Part shown: piece by piece, positions 36,119-48,430 of the stretch
Layout: the number at the start of each line of letters is the position of its first letter
Numbering within the stretch: the first letter of the stretch is position 1
From: Carnegiea gigantea
Lineage: Eukaryota > Streptophyta > Magnoliopsida > Caryophyllales > Cactaceae
NCBI GenBank assembly: GCA_029747015.1
Contig: JAKOGI010000447.1
Span: forward strand, 143,501-207,500
Direction: 5' to 3'
Length of the DNA stretch: 64,000 nt
Position numbers and translations under genes: made by a program
The notes under the pieces: model-generated
What the model was told of the DNA's origin: nothing
What the model saw: the letters and a program-made list of their open reading frames with translations, nothing else
The model's database searches: none

Positions 36119-38225
36119 CTTATACTCTTATAGGCTTATTTAACTCATTTGATTTGGCTTAGACATAAATGTAAAAAGAACATAAAGAGGACCAGGTAGC
36201 CGGTTAATTTAGCGACCCTCCTAAGTTTTCTCTGGGAACCAACATTATCGATGCTATTAAATGTGGACTTACTCAAAATCTATGAAACTGATATGAACTG
36301 CCCTTGATCCTGTGTAAAAGATGAGTAACTTATGGCAGGCCTAAAACACATCTGAACTCTAAAGAGCCCAAAATCCAAACATGTTAAGGTCGTATGGGCT
36401 ACTACCATGCAATGTAGGGCCCATGATGGAGCCCTTCAGGTTCCATGGCACAGAAAACCAATCAGGCTTCATATTGGTCTAGGCCTAACTTTCTTACCCC
36501 TGGGCCCCTAGACGCAACTCGAGACTTCTTTACCTAAAATTAATGCATGGGTCTCTAAGTTAGAGTGGGTTTTATACATGACTTTCAAGCATACTTTCGA
36601 GGACACATATAAGTTCTAACCTAGGCGAAGTCCCATGTTACAAAGAGTTTAGGTAAGGATTGATAGTTTTCTTGTCGTCGAAATACTTTATCACCGATGG
36701 GATGCATGGTGTAACTAGAATGTTTGGTGGCATCTCCCATTATCAAATGGACTTGGGCACAAGTGAGAAGAAACAACTGCAGGCATAGTCAAAAGTCAGG
36801 GGGATCCACTTGGCATCAATTATTCTCTTAAAAGACCATTAAATTTTGGTTTTAGCTAACGGTGCTTGTCAGTTCCCTGCTAGGTAGCATCTAAATGCAA
36901 GATGCCTAATGTATGTGCAACATCAAAATTTTTTGATTTGATTTTTGTATCTCACTTACTTAACAAGTACCCAGTGGACTGGCCACTATAGGGACCACAG
37001 CTTGGACCCCGACCTTTGTCCATTACGAATGGCTCGTTACATTGTTTTGTGTGCTTGCTTAAGAATTTTTATTTTATTCATTTTATTGTTAAAAACAATT
37101 ATTTTGGACAATAAAAGAAGTGGACTAGGAATGCACCCGGGCTACTGACCCACACAACAAGTACTGTTTGGAGCACCGCCCATAAGAGTTCATGCTTTAG
37201 CTAAGGAACCTGGCTACTTTCTTGAGCCTGAAGTTTGAATGGGCTCTCTAACCCAAACAGTAATCATTGTTTCGAGCAAAGAGCTGAAATGCCTTCTTTA
37301 GTTGGCTTTCATGCTGTCAAAAGTTTTTTTTTTTAAAGTACGAAATGGTAAAAGTAAGTCGCCAGTGAAAGTTTATTTAAAAAAACGAATAAAAAGGAAA
37401 GAATCTTTTTTCTTATCAATCCTCTAACTTGAATAATCCATGGCTTGGCATAAAAATGTTTTTTAATAGTCCTCAAATAATCCCAGGCATGGGGACCATC
37501 TAACTGCATTGGCACAAACAAGAGCTCTACGTTCGAGGTAAAGGTGCGATGTTCAGATGGGATGCATCCTGGTACTGCCTATCATCAGGGACACCTTCTC
37601 CTAATAAAATCATAAAATTGAAGTGCTATACTAAAAAAACTACATGTAGGATATTGATAAATCAAAATTAAAATAAGTGGAAAACATCCATGGTTCACAC
37701 CAAATGTGGCACAAAGGAACAGTAAACAAAAATACAGTGGATGGGGATGCTAAACTACAATTAGATCTTTGTAATACTCAATATTAAATTAAGAAACAAA
37801 AAGTAAATGTCAATTGGCCCCCAAGTTGGCCTGCCTATTTAGCCCAACAACCCAATAGAAATTCAATGGTCACTTAGTTCCAATTTTGGCAGGGTAATGC
37901 ACCTTTTTTTCCTTTAGCCTCTCTTTTCTTTCTAATTTGTCACTCATTCCTATCCTCTAATTTTCTTCTTTTACCTCTACTCAAAGGGGTGACCCCATGT
38001 TTATAGGAATAGAAGGATAGGAAAGGTTGGATAAAAAGGAGAGCGAAACTTGATTTTGACTAGAAAAAATCAAATTATGGTTGCATTCCCCTTTAAAGGT
38101 GCTACTAATTGATACATTTGACAGAAAAAATTAGCATAATTGAATCTCCTGGTCAATCCAATTTCAGAACCCAATTGGTTTCCTAAGTGGCCTAGTACCC
38201 AAACTCAAGCGGGCTCCAGCACAAG
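36119..38225 (-). other. Tat-2 leader and probable 5' LTR, no gene
   Basis: Colinear with about 24071-26160 of Tat-1, for example ACATCAAAATTTTTTGATTT and AGTACCCAGTGGA near 36920-36980. No domain in any frame. A roughly 60-base block near 37565-37625 is absent from Tat-1. Confidence 0.5.
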
Positions 38226-39170
38226 CCCAAAACAATTAGTGTTTAGGTCTAAATTCGAATGTCGTACTGTTGGGCTTCCATGTGAACAAGTAGGGCTTGA
38301 ATTTCATCATCGGGAACTTTAAAAAGTAAGACACCATTTTTTGATGTCTGCACTCTTTGAACTCTTTCTTCTCGAAAAACATTTTCAAGAAACAAAACAT
38401 TAGAATATTCTTCTCTTAAAATCTTTTCAAATTGGACTAAGCCTTTAACCTACCCTAACACACTTGGGAGAAAGGATACAAGTGATGTTTGTTTCACCAA
38501 CCACTAGGATTGAGGTGGATACTGAGGGCTATAAACAATGAAATACCTGATTTATACCTTTTTTTTTCCCTCACATCCATAATCGTGTTTATCTTTGACC
38601 ATGCTTGAATACTTGTTTATTGTTCATTTTCTGACATATAAAATAACATTATGCTTACAATAATGTGGTCACCAAATTTATTGTCTTTTGTACATTTTTT
38701 CTCATTATAAAAATCGATAGCTAATGGGTGGTGACCAAAACATGTTTTAACTATTTGCGTTACTATATAAGACTAAGATCATAAAAATGTCTTTTAGGCA
38801 GAATCGGAAAATAAAAGTTTTTAACACATTCATTTCTAGCAGAGACCACTTTATAAGGTAGACATTCTAATGGTAGCCTGGACGATTCATTAGACCTTGC
38901 CTTCGTCTTCGGATCAATTCTCATGGTTCATGGCCATCGTGTAACTTTAATTACTATGGTTTTAAGACATCAAAAATTATAATGCAAAAATCATTTTTAT
39001 TTCTTGAAAATTGAGTCATATGTTTCAGATTGTCCCTTTTGTTTTAGGATATGATTAATAGACGGAACTAGAAATTTCTATGAAATTATGGTTTGTACAT
39101 TACCTGAAAAATGTGCTGGAGACTCTAAAAATTGAAGCTCTAAGCCATAGGCCCACAGAACTACTGCGTT
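38226..39170. other. 0.95-kb block present in Tat-2 and absent from Tat-1
   Basis: Tat-1/Tat-2 similarity runs to CAAGCGGGCTCCAGCACAAG here (26158-26180 in Tat-1) and resumes at TCGATCCGATGCATTC near 39180 (GATCCGATGCTTCC near 26200). The block between is AT-rich and holds no recognised domain, and I could not confirm terminal repeats or a target duplication. It may be an insertion in Tat-2 or a deletion in Tat-1. Confidence 0.6.
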
Positions 39171-39475
39171 GAGAAAGTCGATCCGATGCATTCCGCAAAA
39201 GGGAGCTTCCTAAGGGAAGAGTCAGTTCAGCCTGAAGAGCCCTAGTCCCAACCCTCGCATGGGACCATGTCCCACATGTTTGGGCGTTTGTAGTGGCGAC
39301 CTTATTGGGGATTAAGTAAGAAAGTGGGATGAGACTTGAACGAAACGAATGCAATTAAAACTTACTTATTTTTTGGCTAAGAAAAATATGATCATATAGG
39401 CAGTATGTGCTCAGGCTTGGCAAATGTCAAAGTTTATCAAGAGCCTCTTACTAAAGCATGCCTGAGGTTTGTCCT

Positions 39476-40200
39476 TTTACCCACGAAATCATGTGGAACT
39501 CCTTTCTATGGCTTGCCTTTCCTACTCGATCATGGGAGTACTTCTTAGGAGAACCACCACGTGCCCTTTTAATGCCGGCCACTTTGAAGACAAAAGGAGT
39601 CTAGTCCATCCTACTTGGGCATTGATGCCATCGAGTTCACTGCACATCCCCTTTTTGACCATAGGTTTAAGATCAAATCTAATACATGATTACTATGAAC
39701 AAATGCTTAGTTCGCTTACTGTTCCTTTCTATGTTAAGAGAGTCCCTTCCAAAATGAGTTAGTTCCTGCTAAACTTTTAACCATGAACCAAAATCCCACA
39801 AAAAATGATAAGGTTCCTCATTAGGGCCCTCAGGTCAGGACTTAGCACTAGTCAGACTCATGTGGACTGCCTAGAATCCTAGTCTAATGGTCCTAATAGG
39901 ATGATTATGTACTCCAGTGGTCATGTTATTCACGCACTAGGGCCTAATAGGAGGCTAGTGGTATGGCAATTGTTAACCCCACATTTCTTGGGCCTGCCTA
40001 GTCTTTTAGGTCCCACACGGTTCCAGCATTGTCTATGATAGAAGTCTTCGGGTACGTTTTAAGGTCCCTCTATTATTTCTTTTGCCCCTTGTTTTCTCCC
40101 TAAAACAAGGTGCTATGGTAAATATTTCATTTTTATTTTTTTTTCTTTATAAAAAAGCGAAGATTTTCTTTTCATAAAAGCTTAAATTTTGGTGCTTTTA
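39476..40200. other. Sequence between Tat-2 and Tat-3, unassigned
   Basis: The 97-codon open stretch at 39469-39762 has no recognised domain. The following 400 bases may be the 5' LTR or leader of Tat-3, since its gag begins soon after, but no primer site was identified. Confidence 0.4.
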
Positions 40201-40289
40201 GAGGCTAAAGAACCCTTGGAGAAGAGACCATTAAGGTTGCTTGGTATGATTACTATCCAATATCTCTGAAATTAAAATTGCTGACTCCG

Positions 40290-41480
40290 TGGCAAAAAAT
40301 ATGGTCAATAATAATCACCAACACAAAGAACAAGTTGATGTTGTTGAAAAAATAGATTCCTTTATGGCCAACATGTTCCCACAAATGGATGGTGGTTTTG
40401 AGGCAAAACTAATTGATCAACAAAAGCTCATTAGTGACCTTCCCAAAAAAAGGTCAGGAACATGAATGTATGATTGAAAGAGAGGATGGTGTGCATTTCA
40501 CCCATTCAATTCATGAAGAAAATCCATCACTAATGGATTAAAGAACTAACAAATTAGAGTAGGTCTTAAGGGGCTCGTAATTATTTGTGAACCAACTTAC
40601 CAGCTCAATCCTTTATGCATCAACGCTAAAAAGGAAGTTGCATATCAAGTTTCTCCTCTCGAAAAATTGAAGTTTTCAAGTTTAGGCAACCTTTCTTCCC
40701 ATCTGAGGAATTTTGTTGACATTATGAGCCTAAAGAGTGTAGATGAGTCCTTTTATCCTCAAATATTCCCCCTCACATTAAGAAAAATAGTGAGTAACTG
40801 GTCCCATTCCATTAACCCATAAAAGCTTAGTACTTAGGACATCATAACCAAAGAATTTCTCTCGCAATATTCCTATAACATGGGATTGCCTATCATAATC
40901 TGACTTAGAGGTGCTAAATCGAGATGAAAATGGAAGTTTCCCAAACTTTTAAACCTGATGGAAGGAAAAGGCATCTTTTATGCTCAAGCATCCGAGCAAA
41001 AAAGGTAAAGTTTCAATACTTAATGAAAATTTGAGGCAAAATGATGATCAACACCTCAAGTTCAAACCCCTGAGCACATTCATGCAATTACATGGTGTTA
41101 GGATGTTGGTTGACGAAGAAATGCAAAAGGGACCAAACAATTGTTACCTAAATAACAAAGGTTCTTTCAACGATAAGAAAGCAACAACCACTTCTAGCAC
41201 CAAAACACTAAATGGGGTAAACACCTTAGAGGCTCTAAGGCTGCAACATCCTTACTAGGTCTTCACCCAAGTTAAGATTAAGCCCAGGCAACCCTTAAAA
41301 AGAGCTGAGAGCCAAGGGCTCTTTAAGCTAATCAGACCTATGCTTGATGTCGTGGAGCATAAAAGAAGTCCGAAATATGACATCAAGACTTATTGCAATT
41401 ACCATCGTAGAAAAGGACATCATACTAGGAAATATGTTGACTTAAAGCATGCAATACCAGACATGATCAATGATTGGACT
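40290..41480 (+). pseudogene. Tat-3 gag remnant
   Basis: Broken forward gag. It opens near 40300 with MVNNNHQHKEQVDVVEKIDS. The capsid piece near 40670-40900 reads FSSLGNLSSHLRNFVDIMSL and FPLTLRKIVSNWSH, then FLSQYSYNMGLP, corresponding to the HLR.F......W..L...F..N core. A zinc-knuckle-like stretch near 41395-41445, YCNYHRRKGHHTRKYVDLKH, matches the Tat C..H...GH.T..C pattern, with Tyr in the place of the last Cys. Stops are frequent. The open part at 40980-41258 has no recognised domain. Confidence 0.7.
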
Positions 41481-42512
41481 TTGATTATTTGAAATGTATA
41501 AAAGCCTCACAACTAGCTAACCCATTGAGTTTTGTGCTTGAAATTTTTATGACTGAAGAAGAACTTGAATCATCTGTCCTCATTAAGGGCAAAGTTAATA
41601 GAATATAGAGGGATGATGAAGAGGAGACTTGGATGGTCCCCTACATGTCTATTAAAACTTCTTAGGTAAAATGGGATAAAGGGAAAGAAGTCCAATGCCT
41701 TAACGGCAATGGGGACATTATAAACCCCCACCCTAATCTAAGACGAGGAGTAGGTGAGTCCCACCATAAAGCCTAACTCACTAGACAACCCAATCCTCTA
41801 TGTGTTGAAATAGACTAGGGCTAACCTAAGAATATAGAAATTGTTAGCATCCTTTATGGGCCATAGAGAGGCACTTTTAAAAGCCCTCACACAGATGGAA
41901 GTCCCAGTACAGACTACCCTTGAAGTTTTAGTTGGTTTTTTTAGGACTAAAATGTCCCTTCTAGCTATAACTTTTGAAGGTGCAAACCTCCCTCCTTAAG
42001 GAATTAAGCATAATAAGTTTCTATATCTCACTATGACTTACAGAAATAAGTTCGTCCTTGTGGACTCAGTCGACTACTATCATCAGTTAACATATGTTCG
42101 CTGAGGATGGCAAGGAAGCTAAGCATAGTCAAAGCATATGTGACCCCTTTAACCTAAGGCATACCACTCTATGATAGCACCCACATAATAGCTAGGGCAT
42201 ATTGCCCTAAATATACGGGTTGGGGGGGTGGAAAAAAAAGTAGCCTTCCAAGTCATGCACACCTAGACTACCTTTAACCTCTTGCTTGGTCGCCCTTTGC
42301 TACATGATGAAAACGTTGTTCCCTCTACCATTCACTAGAAGGTTAAAATAATAGTAAAAAAGAGTATTATGATCATAGATGTCGATCCCATGCCTATAAC
42401 TATTGAAAAGAAAGCTCTAGTCTTAGCGGTGGAGCATGATGACAACGATAGAGATGTGAGGCTTCATAGCCGGTGAATGTGTTGTCATTGAATCAAAGGA
42501 TGACATTTTTAA
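41481..42512 (+). pseudogene. Tat-3 protease remnant
   Basis: Identified near 42270-42390, where a frame reads TFNLLLGRPLLHDENVVPST, then IH, a stop and KVKIIVKK. This is the Tat retropepsin LLGRPW.H....PSTLHQKVK signature, with the GRP intact. Preceding sequence (41500-42260) is the gag-protease linker and active-site half; I could not find the DNGS site with confidence. The frame continues to about 42500, where the TIR element interrupts it. Confidence 0.65.
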
Positions 42513-43099
42513 GGGCCTATTCTTTTCGTTGGTAAATCTCATTCTACGAATAATAACCAACTTCAACCTACTTCTACCAACTCTAACAAAAAAAACTCCA
42601 ACTTTAACCAATTTCAACCTACTTTAACCCAATTCAACCAACTTCAAACCCTCTCTTTCAAATTTTTACAATTTATAAATTATCACGTGAAAATTAATTA
42701 TGTTTTCAACCCAAAAAAAAAAAAAAAACCTTGTAGTCATTTTTTTATGTTGCCGTATTGAAGTAGTAACTTATTAATTTTTATGTAACAGTTATATGTA
42801 TAGAACTCTTAATGGATATATTTAAAATGTTAAAAATAATTTTTTTGACACAAAAGGTCAAAAATAATTTAAAACTTGCTAACGTATTAGCATTTACAAT
42901 GACACTTATTAAATTATTCTCACTTTTTACGTTAACCAACTTTTACCCATCATACAAAAAAAAAAAACCAACTTCTTCTAACTTCAACTCACTTGAACCA
43001 ACTTCAACCCACTCCTACCAACTTTAACCGACTTTTACCAATCTCAACTAATTTTACCCATTTACCAACCCTTATTTTCCAACGAAAAGAACAAGCTCT
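42513..43099. mobile_element. Short TIR (MITE-like) element
   Basis: About 587 bp. The left end GGGCCTATTCTTTTCGTTGG and the right end CCAACGAAAAGAACAAGCTC are imperfect inverted repeats sharing the 13-base CTTTTCGTTGG-type core. Inside both ends are arrays of CAACTTTAACC/CAACTTCAACC units in the same orientation, flanking an AT-rich middle with an A run at 42712-42728. There is no coding capacity. The superfamily is unsure: the GGGCCT terminus could be Harbinger- or hAT-like, and no clean target duplication was visible. Confidence 0.7.
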
Positions 43100-43714
43100 T
43101 ATAATAGCCAGGTTAATAGAGAGAAAGCCAGGGTTACCCATTTCTCTCGTAAAGTTGCATCCCTTTGCTTACCTTTTCAGCCTAAGTGTAAGATTGTTAT
43201 GAAGAGCTCCATTTGAAAATTTAAGAGGAAAAATTCAAAAAGCATCTACAAGATAAGGGGATCTATACCAATAACATACCTTATTATCCTCCAACTCTTA
43301 ATGGGACTTTCATAAAGAAAGCAACGAACACACCTTACTATTGCTTCCTTAAACCAAAGCATATCTTGCAGTTAAGGCAGGTCCTCTAGGGATTTGAAAT
43401 CTTACATGATTGTGCCCTCCTGGAGAATGAACTATACTTTGTAGAAAATACCCATACAAAACAGATTGGGCTTATGAAGCTGACTTTAGCCATTTTTGGG
43501 TCGTTATTAGGAGTGGAAAAGAGAAGGCACGAAGGTCGAGGATGGCTACGACTAGTGGCTGGTCAAGACTTTGACCCTATAGAGATTATCACTAATGCAG
43601 CCAAAGGAAAGCATATCGAGATGCCATGGATCACCAACAAAGAGGAAAAGGCTTAAATCAATCATTAGAGAGCCAAAGGGTCTGACTGCCGGGCCAAATT
43701 AGAACTTCAATTTT
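43100..43714 (+). other. Tat-3 region between protease and RT
   Basis: Continuation of Tat-3 up to the Athila insertion. The 60-codon open stretch at 43474-43656 (FGSLLGVEKRRHEGRGWLRL) has no domain I can name; plant Tat elements often carry a G-rich linker here. The forward strand elsewhere has scattered stops. Confidence 0.4.
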
Positions 43715-45959
43715 TATTAAGTCAAAAATCATGCATTGTTTTAATAGTTATTTTGATTATATTATATATAATATTTCGTCTAATTTCCTTTATTTTATAT
43801 ATTTTTCAGATTAAGCATTAATAAAAGAAAGAAGTGAAGAGTAGCTAGAAGACTTGGAAGAGGAGGAGTCGAAGAAAAAAACCCTAGTAGCTAATACTAA
43901 AAAAACCTTTACGCCAACCCTAGCCTCCTCATCATATAATCATCTCCATCCTACGCCTCTCTACACGCCTCACCGTCCTCCTTCTCTCTCCATTGCCTCA
44001 TATTACCCTCGCATCCACCATCACCAGATTTCACCAACATCGTACACGCTCATCACCATAAAATAGCAGCACATTCACGCATCACCAGCCTCATCTCACC
44101 GACATACCTTCATGCATAACCCTACAACTTTCACGCCTCGTCACACGCCACAGCTCCATCGTCATCATTGATCACCATCTTCATCGTTCGATCATCATAC
44201 CGAGTAATAGTGTGCTACTTCTTCCATTTTTTTTATTTTTATTTGGTTTGATTTTGCTGAGTTTAGTCGTTAACTAAACATGAACTATTTAGTTAAAGTG
44301 TGTAATTTAATTTCTAATATGAGTGAGTAATTTTCTTGTGCTTAATATAATCTATTTAAAACCATGCTAAATTAATTATTTTGAAACAAGTTTTATACCT
44401 TGTTGTCTAGTTGATTTTTATTCATGATTCTGTAGCGATTAGTATTTATCGTTCATGATATTCGTGTTATATTAATTAGAATGCATGCTAGTTAGTTAAT
44501 ACGAATTTATATGATAGGTTAAAAGACTTTAATACGTAAAACTTATAGTCTTTTAAGCATTAGCATCACCCTAATTGATCATGGATGGTTCAAACTCATC
44601 TCTTTTAATTAGATAATCGTTATAGATCTTTGTTAAATCAGTTTACTGGTAAATTGGTTACAAGGCGTTAGATGATATTTTTCTAATACGCAATGCTCTA
44701 ATTTGATTAAATTCTTGCACTGGTGTGAGGGTGATCAAAACAAAAAGGGTTTATATTAGGGCTGGATCTAAATAAACTATGATATAAGGAAAAACGGGGA
44801 AGATCCGCTGGTGGGTATCTTTTATAGTCTAACTCATGGATAAAATCGATTTGTGTATTGGTGATAAATATTAATTTGCATGGTGGATATAGATTATGCT
44901 AAGTATTCTTCATAAACTTGGTATCTTTGATAATTATTTGTTGCTTTTTTTTTTTTAGTTAATTTGTTTAGATTGTCAATTTTAATTCCTAAATTTATAA
45001 GCTTTAATATAAATTTTGTTTACCCCCTCAAAAGAGTAGTCTTTAAGGAGTGTCTTGGTAATATTAGATCAGTTAGATTTTGATTTTTAGTGCGGTTATA
45101 ATTTTCAAATTTAATTTATATTCTGTTTTGGCCATTTAATTACCGATTTGTTAGAAATTAGGTTAAAAATAGTTCCTTTTGTGTTTTTTAAAATTTTAAT
45201 CCATTCTAGGGTTTATGTAGTGTCCTATTCTACCTCTATTCAATTTCGGAATGTTTGGAAATTATTTGGTAATTTTTCAGAATTATTTCCTGAATTGGAT
45301 ATGTGCAGGTTTTTATTTCAATAAATTTGAAAATAATGTTTTTTATTTTTATTTCATGTTTTTTAGGTTTTATTAAGTCCAAAAAATTATATCCTAAAAT
45401 CTGGGAAATTTTGTTATTCAATTTCGTATTTATATTAGTGTAGTTTATTTTTTCTCTAATTTCATATTTTATTTTTTGTTTTCATTTTCTGGAGTTAATT
45501 TTCTGTTTTAATTTTTTTGAATTATTTTACATATAATTTTGGAGTTATAAAGTTATAAGGTTGCAGAATATTAATTTGGATTACTTTCTGTAATTTTTAA
45601 TATTAATTTTCTCCTTGTTATTTTCTGTTTTAATTTTCAACCTAATATTGTGTTATTATTTCTGTTTTTATTTTTCAGATTATTTCGGATAGCTATTTAC
45701 TGTTTTATTTTCAGAATTAAATTTAGAATATTTAGGAGCAATATTAAGTATTTTTTCAGATTTTTACTTATTAAATTTGATTTATTTTAGTAATATAAAG
45801 AGAAGTTATAATAAATTAGAGTAGTAAACTCATTTAGAATTAAACTAGCTTATTATCATAATCATTCCTCATAGGATCGATCCCTACTTTCCTATGCTAT
45901 AAATATTATTTATAAATCAAAATAGTAGTTTAATTTGTAGCTCTACGACAAGCTCTACA
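43715..45959 (+). repeat. Athila 5' LTR
   Basis: Runs from TATTAAGTCAAAAATC to CAAGCTCTACA and matches the 3' LTR over its whole length. The start is TA where the 3' LTR has TG, one transition. U3 contains a CATC/CACC-rich stretch at 43930-44190; the open frame at 43854-44066 falls in it and is not a gene. T-rich sequence fills 45000-45800. Confidence 0.9.
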
Positions 45960-45964
45960 AATTT

Positions 45965-45981
45965 TGGCGCCGTTGCCGGGA
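45965..45981 (+). promoter_or_regulatory. Athila primer binding site (Asp-tRNA type)
   Basis: TGGCGCCGTTGCCGGG begins five bases (AATTT) after the LTR end. It is complementary to the 3' end of plant tRNA-Asp, the primer known for Athila elements (family knowledge). Confidence 0.85.
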
Positions 45982-46079
45982 AAAGAAAATAAAATCGTTA
46001 GTTTACTTCTATATAATTTTACTACTTTTATTGTTTTGTTTTAACTCTAGTATTTTAAATTTGTAGTTGTCTTTAATTT

Positions 46080-47400
46080 TTGAAATTAAGGAGTGGTAAC
46101 GAGATTGGAGAAAAAAAGGAGCAAACGTTGGAAGTTAAAAACAAACAAGGTGATCCTGAACCAGTAAGTCTTAAAACTAAAGAGGTAAGAATGCCTACTC
46201 TTCGAGAATTTGCTGCCCCTAATCTAGAAACTCAACCTTTATCCATTACTTATGCTGCATTAGATAAACCTCTATAACCGAACTTTGGATTCATTAATCT
46301 GCTATCCAAGTTTCATGGATTAGCTGATGAGGACACGTACCGCCATATTAGCGAATTCCTTATCACGTGCTCTGCTATGGTGCCTGAGGGGATTCTTGAA
46401 GACTAAATTAGCTTGAGAGCCTTTCATTTTTCTTTGCTTGGTAATGTTAAAGATTGGTTGTATTACATACCTGCTAGATCTTTCTCTACATGGACTGTAC
46501 TGAATAAATCATTTTTAGAGAAATTTTTTCCAGCATCCCGAATTGGATCAATTAGGAAGGAAATATGTGGTATCAAACAAATAAATGGGGAAACTTTTTG
46601 TGAGTATTGGGAAAGATTTAATAAACTATGTGCTAGTTGTTCTCAACATCAAATAACTGAACAGTTGTTGATTCAATACTTTTATGAAGAGTTGCTTCCT
46701 ATGGATCGTAATATGGTTGATGCTGCTAGTGGGGGGCTTTAGTTAATAAAACTCCAGCAGAGGCTAGAGATTTATTCAATTTAATGGCCTAAAATACTCA
46801 GCAGTTTGGTGCTAGTTAGTCACAAATTAAAAGGGTTAATGAGATTGCCTCTAACTCATCTGTAGAGAGTCAGTTATCTCACATTACTACTATGTTAAAT
46901 AAGATAGTTAATGGGGGAGTACAAAAAGCAGTCATATGTGAAATTTGTTATCTAGAGGGGCATCCTACTGATGCATATCCTACACTTCAAGAAGGAAATA
47001 TTATTGCTTTTTACTCTAACCAAGGTCAAAGGAGGTATGATCCATATTTTAACACCTATAATAAAAGATGGATAGACCACCCTAACCTTAGATATGGCCT
47101 TAAAACCAACCCACCTGATTTTGACCAAGCATCTCATCAACCTTCTAATCAGGATTAGACTAACTTCCTATTAGAACAAGTCCTTAAGAAGATGGATGAT
47201 AGGTTCCAAAATATGGAGACAACTCTTAAGCAGGTTCAAGAGAGACAAACTGCAACTGATACCATAGTTAGCAACTTGCAGGCTGAAATGCAAAATAGGT
47301 TACCATCTCAACCTTATCCTAACCCTAAGGAGAATGTTAGTGCCATCACACTTAGGAGTGGGAAAGAGCTAAAAAGAACCTAGGAAGAGTAGAGAGGTTA
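46080..47400 (+). pseudogene. Athila gag remnant
   Basis: Forward gag. The first codon of the conserved KLRSG start is TTG (46080), suggesting a lost ATG. In-frame stops lie at 46275-46277 and just before 46413. The capsid core at 46413-46742 reads SLLGNVKDWLYYIPARSFST, then LEKFFPASRIGSIRKEI and FCEYWERFNKLC. After a frameshift at a G run (46733-46738), the zinc motif near 46930 reads CEICYLEGHPTDAYPT; the final Cys of the knuckle is Tyr. A coiled region follows (47192-47383, DRFQNMETTLKQVQERQ). Confidence 0.85.
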
Positions 47401-48430
47401 AGCCTGAGTTAGAGGTCAAAGGAGTTGAACCAGAGCTAGATAAAGATTCTAATCTAACTACTAAGGAAATAGGTGAGAAGAAAAGAGAACCTTTTAAGCC
47501 AATACCACCCTTTCCTAATAGGTTTCAAAACCCTACTTCTAAGGTGAATAAGGCCAACCAAGAGATCCTAGAGACATTTAGGAAGGTAGAGATCAACATA
47601 ACTCTCCTTGATGCCACTAAACAGGTGCCTCGCTGTGCTAAGTTCTTGAAAGAATTATGTACTACTAAAAGAAAGTTAGTAGGTAATGAAAAAGTAAGTG
47701 TGAGGGAAAATGTGTCTGCAGTTTTCCAAAGGAAACATCCCCATAAATGCAAAGACCCAGGTGTGTTTTCTGTTCCTTGTAAAATAGGAAACCTTTACTT
47801 CGATGAGGCTATGCGTGACTTGGGTGCTTCCATTCATGTCATACCTAGGTCTATTTATGACAAACTGAACTTAGGATTGTTAAAGAAAACTGGTATAGTG
47901 ATTCAGTTAGCCGATAGGAGTAGTACTTACCCATATGGAGTTTTAGAGGATGTTTCAGTCTAAGTGAATGAGTTTGTGTTTTCTGCTGATTTTTATGTGA
48001 TAAATATGGGTGATGCATGTCATGATATTCCTATCTTGCTTGGCAGGCCATTTTTGAAAATAGATAGGACTAAAATTGATGTACATGAAGGAGCATTAAC
48101 CATGGAATTTGATGGTGAAGTGATTAAATTTAATATTTTTAATGCCATGAGATTTCTTGCTGATGTGAATTACGTGTGTGCACTTGATGTTATTGATGAG
48201 TTCTCCTAAGATGTTTATGACTTGTCTCATGAAGTTGAATTGTTTACTGTGCTTACTAAAAGTCTTGATCATACTGAGTTTCAAAGAGTGCCCTACCAGG
48301 TTAATGATAATCTAGTTGATGTGATAGGGTCTTTACTCCACTTGCAAGTGCATAACCTAACAAGCTTAAATTACCCCAAAATCATGCCAAATTACTTCCC
48401 TCTAGCATTTCACCCCCTAAATTGGAATTA
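47401..48430 (+). pseudogene. Athila protease
   Basis: Open at 47544-47963 and, after one stop, 47964-48209 in the same frame. It contains CKDPGVFSVPCKIGNLYFDE, the active site MRDLGASIHVIPRSIYDKL (DLGAS, the Athila version of DTG) and, downstream, DIPILLGRPFLKIDRTKIDV. The catalytic Asp is present. Apart from the stop at 47961-47963 the domain is well preserved. Confidence 0.85.

Larger units (their letters stand above)
33224..39475 (-). mobile_element. Tat-like gypsy element Tat-2
   Basis: Second copy of the Tat-1 family, same orientation, without the Athila-like insertion. Reverse-strand order: leader or LTR region (39475-36119), gag (36118-35040), gag-protease linker, protease (about 34300-33650), then the post-protease region to 33224, where the E2 LTR cuts it off. 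It carries about 0.95 kb (38226-39170) absent from Tat-1. RT and integrase are missing on the left; the sequence beyond E2 (27-28.2 kb) does not supply them. Confidence 0.75.
40201..43714 (+). mobile_element. Tat-like gypsy element Tat-3, left segment
   Basis: Forward Tat-type element with gag and protease here. Its RT, RNase H and integrase lie at 59158-62400, beyond the Athila insertion. The insertion point has an approximate AATTT duplication (43709-43713 and 59158-59162). A short TIR element is inserted at 42513-43099. Confidence 0.75.

Noticed and set aside
43854..44066. Pro/Ser/His-rich 70-codon open frame
   Set aside because: It sits in the CATC-rich U3 of the Athila 5' LTR and is broken in the 3' LTR.
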